From assembly GCF_000952855.1 (NCBI RefSeq), contig NZ_JSVU01000002.1:405670-469669 (forward strand): a stretch of 64,000 bases of DNA, written 5' to 3'. Shown here piece after piece: positions 38,237-46,796 of this stretch (within the stretch, counting starts at the first letter, position 1; the number at the start of each line of letters is the position of its first letter). Both the position numbers and the translations under genes were made by a program. Source of the stretch: Aequorivita vladivostokensis (GTDB lineage: Bacteria; Bacteroidota; Bacteroidia; Flavobacteriales; Flavobacteriaceae). The notes beneath the pieces are model-generated. The model was not told the DNA's origin. It saw only the letters and a list, made by a program, of their open reading frames with translations, and ran no database searches.

Positions 38237-38878
38237 TTATAATGTCGCCCTGGCATTGTTGTCCGGGAGTATTTGAGAGACATCGTAATCTACGAAGCGT
38301 TTCATATACCTAGTTATAGGCACGTGATTGGCATCTTTGAAAACGACTTCTCCATTGCTGTCCAGAAATTTCATAACATTTCCGGCACCTCCCAGATGCG
38401 CCGCGGCCAAAAGGCCCGATTCGGTTATCTTAACACCATTGATGGTTTGGCCATCAAACCTATCAATATAATCCCGAAGTACCCATTTGTTTTTGGAAAT
38501 CAAGGCCTCAAAGGCCTTTTCCTGTAACAAAGGGGAATTTAAAAATCGGGAGGTATTGTGGATTCCGACCCAGTTAAGGGTGGAACGGCCAAACTGGTAC
38601 TTGCCCAAATAACCCAATCTGTTCACGGCTCTGTAATTGCCACTGCTTTCGCTAAAGCCGAGGTCGTAACAGAAACCCAGGAACGACTTCCCAAGAAAGG
38701 GAACACTGTCTTGGGAACTCATATTCACTTCATATTCGTAGGGCACATGGGCAACGTCCCCTACAATATTTGTAGCGAATATAGAACTGCTGTAATCTTC
38801 TCTTTTTGAAGAGAATGCCGTTGCAACAAATACCGCAACAGCCAGCAGCACAGACAATTTCATAAAACGTTTTGTCAT
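38237..38878 (-). CDS. Secreted lysozyme-like protein, copy 2
   Basis: 213 residues, same build as copy 1: N-terminal hydrophobic signal (LSVLLAVAVFVATAFS) and the core GFSESSGNYRAVNRLGYLG-KYQFGRSTL, ending AAHLGGAGNVMKFL. The Glu in SESSGNY is the candidate catalytic residue. The two proteins share a clear pattern over their whole length but are well diverged, so the duplication is old. Confidence 0.7.
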   Translation of the reverse strand: MTKRFMKLSVLLAVAVFVATAFSSKREDYSSSIFATNIVGDVAHVPYEYEVNMSSQDSVPFLGKSFLGFCYDLGFSESSGNYRAVNRLGYLGKYQFGRSTLNWVGIHNTSRFLNSPLLQEKAFEALISKNKWVLRDYIDRFDGQTINGVKITESGLLAAAHLGGAGNVMKFLDSNGEVVFKDANHVPITRYMKRFVDYDVSQILPDNNARATL

Positions 38879-39077
38879 GTTTTACTTAGTTTTTAAAAGT
38901 TATAATTATTGCGCCACCGCCTTATGCGGCGCGAAATAAATTCTTAAAAAGTAAACACACGCTATGGCAAACGCATGCTCGCCGCGCTATATGAAAAAAT
39001 TGTGCCAAAGAACGATTGACAACCAACTGCATTAGCTGATTATCAATTAATTAACAAAATTAAAATACAACAAACCT

Positions 39078-39120
39078 ATCCGGATTCCGAAGTCTTAACA
39101 GACTTTAACCCGGATTTTTG
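39078..39120. terminator. Two-part hairpin downstream of mltG
   Basis: Outer stem ATCCGG/CCGGAT and inner stem AAGTCT/AGACTT, ending in TTTTT on the plus strand. It is 38 nt past the mltG stop (minus strand), whereas the T-run is on plus; the role is uncertain. The rest of 38879-39077 holds no gene and presumably the promoter of the lysozyme-like copy 2. Confidence 0.35.
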
Positions 39121-39153
39121 AAAGATTTTAACAGAAATGAATTTCTTGAAGGT

Positions 39154-40197
39154 TTACCTATTCAATCCTTGACTATTCACCCAGCGCACATATTCGATTT
39201 TGTTCACGTTGTGCTGTGCCAAGGTTTTTGCAAATTTGTGATACCCAAAATTGGTAACATCTGCCACAAAATAGTAATAATCGTGCTGCTCCGGGTTTAG
39301 GACCGCGTCTATGGATGAAATATCGGGCATCGTGATGGGGCCGGGCGGTACGCCGGCGTATTTGTATGTATTGTACGGAGAGTCCAATTCCAAATCTTTA
39401 TAAAGCACCCTTTTTATTATTTGATTGTAATCCCCGCTTTCGCGTTTCAGGGCATAAATAACCGTCGGATCGGCTTGCAGCAACATTCCTACTTTTAACC
39501 TGTTTAAATAAACTCCCGCTACTCTCGGTCGTTCATCCACTTTAGCGGTTTCTTTTTGAACGATTGCGGCCAATGCCATCACTTGTTCTTTGGAAAGATT
39601 TAATCTTTTGGCCTTTTGGGTTCTCGATTCGTTCCAAAAGCGCTCGTATTCCGTTTTCATACGTTCGCGGAAGGTTTCCGCAGAACTGTTCCAATAAAAC
39701 TCATAAGTATTCGGAATATACAATGAAAGGGCGGTTTCCTTATTCAAACCCACTTCCTTTAAAAATTGCGGATCGCGCATTGCGTTCAAGAGCGAAACAC
39801 TATCGGCTTCAATCTGTTTTGAAATATGGCCGGCAAGGTCTTCCAAACGCTCTTGATTGTTGAATTTTACGTTGATGGGAATATTTCGGCTTCGCAGTGT
39901 ATTTACAATATCGTTATTAGTCATTCCCTTTCTAATGATGAAATGTCCCGGTTTTATATTTGAAGCATACTTTTTTTGTTCCGCAATGGTAACGAATGAA
40001 CCCGTGTCCCGCAAAAGCGGCTCCAGCTCTTCAACCACATCATTTATGGTTGCGTTGGTAGGAATATAAACGTGGGCCTCCTTATTATTGAAAGCCGTAT
40101 TGCCCGAAAAAGCGGTGTCGTAAACATACCAAGCAAAAGCTCCCATCCCAATGGCACCGAGCAAAACGACAGCTATCAATATTTTTTTTATATACAT
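39154..40197 (-). CDS. mltG: Endolytic transglycosylase MltG
   Basis: 347 residues. One N-terminal transmembrane helix (ILIAVVLLGAIGMGAFAWYV) and a periplasmic YceG-like domain that cuts nascent glycan strands. The catalytic Glu is in AAIVQKETAKVDERPRVAGVY-type sequence (LAAIVQKE), with AGVPPGPITMPD typical of the family. Operon with the GNAT and dapF genes, 16 bp apart, a common order in Flavobacteriaceae. Confidence 0.93.
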   Translation of the reverse strand: MYIKKILIAVVLLGAIGMGAFAWYVYDTAFSGNTAFNNKEAHVYIPTNATINDVVEELEPLLRDTGSFVTIAEQKKYASNIKPGHFIIRKGMTNNDIVNTLRSRNIPINVKFNNQERLEDLAGHISKQIEADSVSLLNAMRDPQFLKEVGLNKETALSLYIPNTYEFYWNSSAETFRERMKTEYERFWNESRTQKAKRLNLSKEQVMALAAIVQKETAKVDERPRVAGVYLNRLKVGMLLQADPTVIYALKRESGDYNQIIKRVLYKDLELDSPYNTYKYAGVPPGPITMPDISSIDAVLNPEQHDYYYFVADVTNFGYHKFAKTLAQHNVNKIEYVRWVNSQGLNR

Positions 40198-40213
40198 TTT
40201 TCTGATTTTGGGA

Positions 40214-40741
40214 TTAGGGGTTTATTAGCTGATAAAAATATTCACTTTTATAGTTTCTGTCTGAAAAAATCCAGTCCTTTTTTAAACCGCCTCTTTCAAA
40301 ACCGGCCTTTTCAAATAATTTGATGCTGCCCTGGTTCTCTTCGGAAATCCCCGCGAAAATTTGATGGACGTTCAGATGTTTAAAGGCATAATTGCATGTA
40401 AGGCCCAATGCTTCGGATGCATACCCTTTTCTTTTATCCGCTTCGGAAAAAATTACGATACCAACCCCTACCCTGCTGTGTTTTGGGTCAAAATCGTAAA
40501 GATCGATGAAGCCTACCAGCGCCTGGTCTTCCTTTTTGCAAATTGCCAGACGCAGCTGTTGTACATCGTAAATATCGCGGTGGCTGTTTTCAAGATATTG
40601 CAGTAAAATATATTTGGAATAGGGTGTTGTGGTGTTGCTCACCTCCCAAAGCGATTCGTCATTTTCCAAGGTATAGAGAAAATCGAGGTCTGAAAGCTCC
40701 AAAGCGCGTAAAAAAATATGTTCTCCCTTTAACGTTTTCAT
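40214..40741 (-). CDS. GNAT family N-acetyltransferase (RimJ/RimL type)
   Basis: 175 residues: LKGEHIFLRALELSDLDFLYTLEND and the acetyl-CoA segment EADKRKGYASEALGLTCNYAF. Substrate unknown; RimJ/L-like enzymes often modify ribosomal proteins or antibiotics. Its start overlaps the dapF stop by 4 bp (ATGA-type coupling), and mltG follows. Confidence 0.87.
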   Translation of the reverse strand: MKTLKGEHIFLRALELSDLDFLYTLENDESLWEVSNTTTPYSKYILLQYLENSHRDIYDVQQLRLAICKKEDQALVGFIDLYDFDPKHSRVGVGIVIFSEADKRKGYASEALGLTCNYAFKHLNVHQIFAGISEENQGSIKLFEKAGFERGGLKKDWIFSDRNYKSEYFYQLINP

Positions 40742-41511
40742 TGCCAGATTCCTTTAAAGACTTGTGTTGCCGACCCTTCCAAGTACACATTTCTGTAACC
40801 CCAATCGGTTTTTTCAAACCAAACCTGCAATTGGCCGCCCGGTGTTTTTAGCAGCACCCTATTTTCTGAAGATTTACCAGTTTCAAACATAGCGATGGCA
40901 ACGGCGGTCACGCCGGTTCCACAGGACAGGGTTTCATCTTCCACGCCGCGCTCGTAGGTTCTCACTGAAAAAATGGCAGGAGCTATTTGCTCCACGAAAT
41001 TCACGTTAGAACCTTCTTTTCCGTAAATTTCATTTCGAATATTTCTTCCTTTTGTAAATACATCAAAGTTTTCCAATCCCGAAACCATTTCAACGTGATG
41101 TGGCGATCCGGTGTTCAAAAAAGTGAAATTTTCTGCAACGTTAATCTTTTCCACATCGTTCATTTTTAGTGAAACCCAATCCTCATTAACCATAGCTTCG
41201 TGCATACCGTCAACGGCTTCAAAAGTTGTTTTTTCTGAAATGATTCCCAAAAACTTGGCAAAATGCGCAATACATCTTCCGCCATTGCCGCACATAGTGC
41301 TTAGATTGCCATCACTATTATAATACACCATTTTAAAGTCTGCGGTCGGGTGCTTTTCCAGCAAAAGCAGCCCATCAGCACCCACACCAAAGCGGCGATC
41401 ACAGATTTGGGCAACGAGTGCCGTATTCTCTTTTGGAAAAAATTCATCACGATTATCGATAATCACAAAATCGTTTCCCGTGCCCTGATATTTATAAAAG
41501 GTGAATTCCAT
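40738..41511 (-). CDS. dapF: Diaminopimelate epimerase
   Basis: Converts LL- to meso-diaminopimelate for lysine and peptidoglycan. 257 residues with both active-site cysteines: the first in MCGNGGRC, the second in LSCGTGVTA. N-terminal YQGTGNDFVIIDNR is the family start. First gene of an operon dapF-GNAT-mltG. Confidence 0.95.
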   Translation of the reverse strand: MEFTFYKYQGTGNDFVIIDNRDEFFPKENTALVAQICDRRFGVGADGLLLLEKHPTADFKMVYYNSDGNLSTMCGNGGRCIAHFAKFLGIISEKTTFEAVDGMHEAMVNEDWVSLKMNDVEKINVAENFTFLNTGSPHHVEMVSGLENFDVFTKGRNIRNEIYGKEGSNVNFVEQIAPAIFSVRTYERGVEDETLSCGTGVTAVAIAMFETGKSSENRVLLKTPGGQLQVWFEKTDWGYRNVYLEGSATQVFKGIWQ

Positions 41512-41645
41512 ACGCGCACAAAGATATAAAAAGCCACCCCAGCTTTCAGGAAAGTTATCACGTTAAATACAAGTTAAATACCCCTTCTTGGCATACTTTT
41601 TTCTAGTCATGGTTGTTAAATTTGTGGGAGTATTTAAATAATGTT

Positions 41646-41730
41646 TCTTCAAAAAAGTGTTTTTTCTTGATTTCTCAAGTATGAAAACACTTATAGCAAT
41701 CTAAAATGCTAATCTTGAAAAAAGTGTTTT
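41646..41730 (+). promoter_or_regulatory. Repeats in the degP upstream region
   Basis: An 18-nt direct repeat, TCTT(C/G)AAAAAAGTGTTTT, occurs at 41646-41663 and 41713-41730 with one mismatch. The first copy also forms an inverted repeat with AAAACACTT at 41684-41692, with an inner CTTGA/TCAAG stem. A TAAATTTG box is at 41617-41624 but without a well-spaced -33. These are candidates for stress-regulator binding sites or a leader structure. Confidence 0.45.
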
Positions 41731-41769
41731 GCAACATAATTTTTTATTAATCATAAAATTCAATATAAA

Positions 41770-43158
41770 ATGAAACAGACATTCCGTTTATTTCTGGTAG
41801 CGCTGTTTGCGGGCGCAGTTACACTTGGAGGTTATAATTTTTTTGAAAAAAAGGATTATATATCCTTCGAGCCCCAAAAAACTTCAAACTTTATCCCCAC
41901 TAGCTTTTCTGCGGCAGCTGCCGAAATGAATACAGATTTTACCGATGCGGCGGAAAAAACAGTACACGCAGTAGTACACGTTAAAAATATGAGTGTGAGC
42001 ACACAGCCCACCAATATATTTGAATACTTTCAAGGGGGCGGCCAGCCCCGGGCTCGCGTGGGTAGCGGAAGCGGCGTCATCATTTCGCCCGATGGTTATA
42101 TTGTAACCAACAATCACGTAATCGCGAACGCCACAAACCTGGAGGTTACTTTAAACAACAACAAAACTTATACTGCAAAATTGATCGGTACCGACCCAAA
42201 TACCGACATCGCCCTTGTAAAGATTGATGGTAATGAAGAGTTTCCTTTTATACCTTTTGGCGATTCAAACAATGTAAAAATTGGCGAATGGGTCTTGGCC
42301 GTTGGGAATCCCTTCAATTTAACCTCCACCGTAACCGCTGGAATTATAAGTGCAAAGGCGCGCGACTTGAACCAATTTGACGGCAATCCTCAATCTTTCA
42401 TTCAAACCGATGCCGCGGTAAACCGTGGTAATAGTGGCGGCGCCTTGGTAAATACCCGTGGCGAATTGATTGGAATAAACACTGCGATCACCTCGGAAAC
42501 CGGAAGTTATGTGGGCTACTCCTTCGCCGTTCCTTCCAATAACGCCCGAAAAGTGATTGAGGATATTTTGGAATACGGAAACGTTCAGCGTGGCATTTTA
42601 GGTATTCAAGTAGGAAATATAAACCCACAGATTGTGGAAAAATATGGAATTAACGACACCGAAGGCGTTTTTGTAGGCGGAATTGAAAAAGGTAGCGGCG
42701 CAGATAAGGCCGGAATAAAGGAGGGCGATATAATCAAGCAATTGGATGGCTATAAGGTTTCAAAATTTGCGGATCTCTCGGGTTACTTGGGCTCCAAAAG
42801 ACCGAATGATGTGGTGGAAGTAACTATTCTTCGCAACGGCAAGGAAAGAAAAGTACCGGTAACTCTCGTAAAACTGGAAACTTTCTCCATCGACGATCTT
42901 GGGTTGGAGGTAAAAAACACTTCTCCTGAAGAACTCAAAGAGCGTGGCCTTAAAAACGGTGTAACTGTTACTCGCGCCCTCACACCAGAAATTGCACAAT
43001 ACAAACTTGAGGGAATTATCATCACCCAGATTAATGACGAAACCGTCAATGACATTGATGATGTTAAGCGAATTATGACACAACGAAACTATCGTTCCCC
43101 AATTAAAATGACTTTTATGGACACAGCCGGAAAAATCAATTCCTTTATTTTTAGGTAG
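41770..43158 (+). CDS. degP: Periplasmic serine protease DegP/Do family
   Basis: 462 residues. N-terminal hydrophobic segment (LFLVALFAGAVTLGGY) for export, a trypsin-like domain with catalytic H116, D146 and S222 (NRGNSGGAL), then two PDZ domains (about 275-365 and 385-460). It degrades or refolds misfolded envelope proteins. The upstream 250 bp hold notable repeats (see 41646-41730). A fixed anchor is possible because no clear AXA cleavage site is seen. Confidence 0.92.
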   Translation: MKQTFRLFLVALFAGAVTLGGYNFFEKKDYISFEPQKTSNFIPTSFSAAAAEMNTDFTDAAEKTVHAVVHVKNMSVSTQPTNIFEYFQGGGQPRARVGSGSGVIISPDGYIVTNNHVIANATNLEVTLNNNKTYTAKLIGTDPNTDIALVKIDGNEEFPFIPFGDSNNVKIGEWVLAVGNPFNLTSTVTAGIISAKARDLNQFDGNPQSFIQTDAAVNRGNSGGALVNTRGELIGINTAITSETGSYVGYSFAVPSNNARKVIEDILEYGNVQRGILGIQVGNINPQIVEKYGINDTEGVFVGGIEKGSGADKAGIKEGDIIKQLDGYKVSKFADLSGYLGSKRPNDVVEVTILRNGKERKVPVTLVKLETFSIDDLGLEVKNTSPEELKERGLKNGVTVTRALTPEIAQYKLEGIIITQINDETVNDIDDVKRIMTQRNYRSPIKMTFMDTAGKINSFIFR

Positions 43159-43272
43159 TAGCTATGACGGAATCATTTTAAAACATACTTTAAGTTGAAA
43201 TTTTTAAGCCACGAAGCCACGAATTATTATTACCAATATTCGTTGATTCGTGGTTTTATTTTTTAGAATATA

Positions 43273-43304
43273 TTTCATCAAAACGATGAAAAAGAGTACT
43301 TTTG
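43273..43304 (+). promoter_or_regulatory. Bacteroidota-type promoter of gap
   Basis: -33-like TTTC (43273-43276), 20-nt spacer, -7 box TACTTTTG (43297-43304), matching TAnnTTTG exactly. The likely transcript start is about 35-40 nt upstream of the ATG at 43339. Confidence 0.55.
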
Positions 43305-43338
43305 CACCAAATTTTAAACCCTTTAAAAATCCTTCCAT

Positions 43339-44787
43339 ATGAGTTTTGATGACGTTTATGAAAAAGAACTTTCTTTTCAAACTGACCGCCGAAAAGCTTC
43401 AGTAGAGTTTATTAAAATCGTTAGTGATCTTTGGTACGATAAGTCCATTGAACTGGTACTTTTCCGCAACCAGCTTATAGATCGTAACGTAAGTGAAATT
43501 TTGAACCTTCACGAATATGCTGGCGAATTTGTTCAAAAGCCAATATCAATCTTTGACTCCGTTGAAATTGCGCAGGCCATCAAAACCTTGGATCTTCCAC
43601 CCGCAAAATTGGATATCGGAAAACTAACCTATGAGTTCCATTTAGAGGACGATAAATATTCAAACGCCCTGTCATTTGTTTCAGACAAATTAAAGGATGC
43701 CAAGGAAAGCAAAAACATTGTTCCTAAAGACGTCGTTCTTTATGGTTTCGGAAGAATTGGTCGCTTGTTGGCTCGTGAGCTTATGACCCGCACCGGTCAA
43801 GGAAACCAGCTTCGCCTTCGTGCCATTGTAGTTCGTGGAAAAATGGATCAAACGGTGCTGGATAAAAGAGCAACTTTGCTTCAATATGATTCTGTACACG
43901 GCGATTTCCCCGGAACCGTGCGTACCGACCTTGAAAACAGCGCGTTGGTTATTAACGGGACTACCGTTCATATCATTTCAGCAAACAACCCTGAAGATAT
44001 TGATTACACACAATACGGAATTGAAGACGCCTTGGTGATTGACAATACCGGAGCTTTCCGTGATGATGCAGCACTTAGCCGCCATCTAAAAGCTAAAGGA
44101 ACTTCAAAGGTTTTGCTTACCGCTCCAGGAAAAGGAGTGCCGAACATCGTTCACGGGGTGAACCAAAACGAATATGACCCGAATAAAGTAGATATCTTTT
44201 CAGCCGCATCTTGTACCACAAACGCCATCACTCCTATTTTAAAAGCAGTTGAGGATTCTTTTGGAGTAGTTCGTGGGCATTTAGAGACCATTCACGCATA
44301 TACAAACGACCAGAATTTGGTAGACAATATGCACAGTAAATACCGCCGTGGCCGTGCTGCAGCATTAAATATGGTAATTACTGAAACCGGTGCAGGAAGT
44401 GCCGTTGCAAAAGCATTACCTTCACTGGCTGGAAAACTTACCAGCAACGCAATTCGCGTTCCTGTTCCAAACGGCTCTTTGGTTGTTTTGAATTTAGAAG
44501 TTGCAACCCCTACCACATTGGATGGAATTAATTCCACAATGAAAAAATACGCCCTGGAAGGCGATCTGGTTGAGCAGATAAAATATTCATTGAGCAATGA
44601 GCTTGTATCCAGTGATATTGTTGGCTCATCTGCCCCTGCTATTTATGACAGCAACGCAACTATCGTTACCGAAGATGGTAAAAATGTAGTACTTTATATT
44701 TGGTATGATAACGAGTATGGCTATAGTCATCAAGTAATCCGCTTGGCCAAGTATATTGCGCAGGTTAGGAGATTTACTTATTATTAA
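43339..44787 (+). CDS. gap: Glyceraldehyde-3-phosphate dehydrogenase, long Bacteroidota form
   Basis: 482 residues, about 140 more than the usual enzyme because of an N-terminal helical extension typical of this long form. NAD(P)-binding GFGRIGR is at 136-142, and the catalytic cysteine is C292 in SAASCTTNAITP. Glycolysis/gluconeogenesis. The gene is intact; its last 50 bases recur in decayed form at 47422, on the far side of an accessory island. Confidence 0.93.
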   Translation: MSFDDVYEKELSFQTDRRKASVEFIKIVSDLWYDKSIELVLFRNQLIDRNVSEILNLHEYAGEFVQKPISIFDSVEIAQAIKTLDLPPAKLDIGKLTYEFHLEDDKYSNALSFVSDKLKDAKESKNIVPKDVVLYGFGRIGRLLARELMTRTGQGNQLRLRAIVVRGKMDQTVLDKRATLLQYDSVHGDFPGTVRTDLENSALVINGTTVHIISANNPEDIDYTQYGIEDALVIDNTGAFRDDAALSRHLKAKGTSKVLLTAPGKGVPNIVHGVNQNEYDPNKVDIFSAASCTTNAITPILKAVEDSFGVVRGHLETIHAYTNDQNLVDNMHSKYRRGRAAALNMVITETGAGSAVAKALPSLAGKLTSNAIRVPVPNGSLVVLNLEVATPTTLDGINSTMKKYALEGDLVEQIKYSLSNELVSSDIVGSSAPAIYDSNATIVTEDGKNVVLYIWYDNEYGYSHQVIRLAKYIAQVRRFTYY

Positions 44788-44789
44788 TA
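44740..44789 (+). repeat. Left copy of the gap 3'-end direct repeat
   Basis: From CGCTTGGCCAAGTATATTGC onward, this 50-bp stretch at the end of gap is repeated at 47422-47471 with about three mismatches. Here it is part of the functional gene (encoding RLAKYIAQVRRFTYY-stop). Confidence 0.9.
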
Positions 44790-44805
44790 GTAATTAGCAA
44801 TATAT

Positions 44806-44840
44806 AAAATCCCGCTATGTATTTAGCGGGATTTTTTTTT
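44806..44840 (+). terminator. Intrinsic terminator of gap
   Basis: Perfect 11-bp stem AAAATCCCGCT / AGCGGGATTTT with an 8-nt loop and T9 tail. A similar arrangement (ATATAAAAATCC.. hairpin) follows the decayed gap copy at 47497. Confidence 0.9.
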
Positions 44841-45062
44841 GCTAATTCTGTTTTGCCATTGCAAAATCAGGATTGCCCTATGATGATGCACACGTTTCGA
44901 CATTAAAAATCAAATAACCAAAATCAAACTATTGGTGATGGTAATTGCTTGTTGGACTGGAAACAAATCGACGAAGGAAGATTTGTTCCATTTCAACAGT
45001 GCCAGGAAGGATATGGTCAAAATTTAATGGAGAAAAGACTTGTTTTTTACCTCAGTTCTTTG

Positions 45063-45953
45063 TTATATGCAGTTTTTATTTGTCACAGCTTCTAATTCAA
45101 ATATATAATCTCTGTCCTCTGGGCTAACAATTTGTCTCAAAAAGGAAAGATGCTCATCAGAAGTAAGAAGTTCAGCCATAAGGTTTTGTCCTTTATAATT
45201 TCTTAAATCGTTAGTTTTAATATATTCGATAAATTTTGGATGTTTTCTAGTAAGTTCCATTTCTTTCACTCTCATTTTTTCTCTTATTTGACGGTGATTC
45301 TCCATAGTTTTGTTAGAATATTTGGTTAAATATACACATTCATCAAAATCATCTTTTTTTCCATATTTGAAATTACCGTCATATTTAAACCATTTATGTA
45401 TTTTAATGGAAAATAAAATTGAACCTTGATTAAGAGGAAAATCGATTGTTTTTTTTGAGTTTTCTAAATCATATTTTTCGTCTTTGTAATAAATATTAAG
45501 AATAAATAGAGCTCCCAAAATATCGAAGAGATATTTTATACTTCCAAACTTATAGTTATTTGCACGATTATGTTTTAAATGTTGATATGCATTATTCCAA
45601 GTATAGGTAAGTTTATTATTTGGCTTCTTTTCGGATTTGTTAAACGGAAATAGAATTTTATTAGTTTGGTGACAATTGGGTGAGCTAATAATAACCACTT
45701 TTTGTTCTAAATTCCACTTTTGATTTAAAAATTTCAAAGCATCTTCATCAAATTTAATATGCTCCTTATTTCCTCCATTTTGCCAATATAAATCTTTAGC
45801 AAGAGATTCTATTTCAACTGCTGAACGTAAAATCAATTCTGATATTTTCGTAGAATAGACATCTAACTGATCGTCACTAATATAAATATCATATGTCAAT
45901 TTCTCAATTTCCGATTCTAGATTTTTATAAATTGGCCAATAAATATTTGTCAT
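45063..45953 (-). CDS. AT-rich protein of unknown function, possibly HEPN-like
   Basis: About 296 residues from the ATG at 45953 (MTNIYWPIYKNLE); further open codons upstream are probably untranslated. Mostly helical and rich in Lys/Asn/Tyr, without signal or membrane helices. The segments ILRSAVEIESLAKDLY and WNNAYQHLKHNRANNY followed by a hydrophobic helix (LFDILGALFILNIYY) recall HEPN-type helical proteins found in defence loci, but the classic Rx4-6H motif is not plain. No function is assigned. The base composition is markedly more AT-rich than the neighbouring genes, a sign of transfer. Confidence 0.6.
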   Translation of the reverse strand: MTNIYWPIYKNLESEIEKLTYDIYISDDQLDVYSTKISELILRSAVEIESLAKDLYWQNGGNKEHIKFDEDALKFLNQKWNLEQKVVIISSPNCHQTNKILFPFNKSEKKPNNKLTYTWNNAYQHLKHNRANNYKFGSIKYLFDILGALFILNIYYKDEKYDLENSKKTIDFPLNQGSILFSIKIHKWFKYDGNFKYGKKDDFDECVYLTKYSNKTMENHRQIREKMRVKEMELTRKHPKFIEYIKTNDLRNYKGQNLMAELLTSDEHLSFLRQIVSPEDRDYIFELEAVTNKNCI

Positions 45954-46057
45954 TTTTTTTAAATTGCATATAACATGTTTATATACGCACATTTTTAAAA
46001 TTATATCGCTGCTATCCCGCACATGTACGCAACTGCAGGCCTACCCAAATATAAAGT

Positions 46058-46417
46058 TTATTTTCGAACTACCTGCATTAACGTTTCCACCTTAATTTTC
46101 AACAGCTTATTCTCCTCCTCCAGCGCGGCAATGCGCTGCTGCAGGGGCCGTGTACTATCTGGGGCGTGGGTGGTAAAGTCTGGCGGCAGCTGGGCGGCAA
46201 GGTCCAGAAAGAAGTTGTGCTTCATGACCGTGCAGAGCTGCCACAGCACTTCGGTTTGAAGGGAGGGGCGCTGGGTGAACCGCAATAGGGTAACCCCAGA
46301 CCGGCCCACGGCCCGTGCCAGCGCTGCCTTGGAGATGCGCTGCGCCTTGATGCGCCGGGCCAGCATCTGGCCCACATGGGGGGCCGTCATTTGGGTACTG
46401 AACTTGCTTTTTGCCAT
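46058..46417 (-). CDS. Small HTH-like protein with C-terminal coiled coil
   Basis: About 119 residues from ATG 46417 (MAKSKFSTQM). An XRE-like helix-turn-helix is suggested by MLARRIKAQRISKAALARAVGRSGVTLLRF (about 20-50), then LWQLCTVMKHNFF, and a C-terminal leucine/glutamate heptad region (RIAALEEENKLLKIKVETLMQ) for dimerisation. GC-rich compared with the gene downstream. The entire upstream gap to the previous terminator is a 21-bp-period repeat array beginning 15 nt from the start codon, so autoregulation through the array is a natural hypothesis. Confidence 0.7.
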   Translation of the reverse strand: MAKSKFSTQMTAPHVGQMLARRIKAQRISKAALARAVGRSGVTLLRFTQRPSLQTEVLWQLCTVMKHNFFLDLAAQLPPDFTTHAPDSTRPLQQRIAALEEENKLLKIKVETLMQVVRK

Positions 46418-46431
46418 AGGTGTCAATTTTT

Positions 46432-46725
46432 TTTTATTAGTGTAAGAGCTGTTTTATGGGACTGTTTTCCAATTTTTATTAGTGAAAATGATAATTTTAG
46501 TAGTGAAAGTGATAGTTGTATTAGTCAAAACGTTAATTTAATTAGTGATAACGGTTATTTTATTAGTAACAAGATTACTATTATTAGTGAAAAAGATAGT
46601 TTTATTAGTTAGAATATTATTTTTAATACTGTAAACATCATTTTTAATACTAAATATAATGGTAAAAATAGTTACAATAGCAGTTTTAATAGTGCAATCG
46701 CTTATTTTATAGACGTTTTGACTAT
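46432..46725. repeat. 14-unit array with 21-bp period upstream of the HTH-like gene
   Basis: Units start at 46432, 46452, then strictly every 21 bp from 46474 to 46705. Each opens with TTTT-A-(A/T)-TA-(G/C)-T (for example TTTTATTAGTGAAAATGATAA), so about half of each unit is conserved and the other half is variable. 21 bp equals two helical turns, putting all units on the same DNA face. The array lies between the terminator of the upstream gene and the HTH-like gene and so contains that gene's promoter. Open frames through it (7-residue repeats) look like a by-product of the period. Confidence 0.9.
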
Positions 46726-46749
46726 CACTTCTTAATAGCCTGGACACTA

Positions 46750-46780
46750 AAAAAACGGTTCCCAAAAGAACCGTTCCTTA
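46750..46780 (-). terminator. Intrinsic terminator of the 163-residue gene
   Basis: Perfect 8-bp stem AACGGTTC (46754-46761) / GAACCGTT (46768-46775), 6-nt loop, T-run on the minus strand. It isolates the HTH gene from the gene upstream. Confidence 0.85.
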
Positions 46781-46796
46781 GTGCGCCCCCCGTTTG

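Noticed and set aside
44935..45030. Short frame with WTGNKSTKEDLFHFNSARKDM after gap
   Set aside because: Interesting composition but too short, no family recognised; could be a gene remnant in the island.
46432..46725. CRISPR array
   Set aside because: Unit length is 21 bp with no separate spacers of 30 bp or more, the repeats are not identical and no cas genes are near.
46376..46765. Frames on both strands through the 21-bp array with 7-residue repeats
   Set aside because: 21 is a multiple of 3, so open frames are expected. One frame starts within a GC-rich gene and the other runs through a terminator hairpin.
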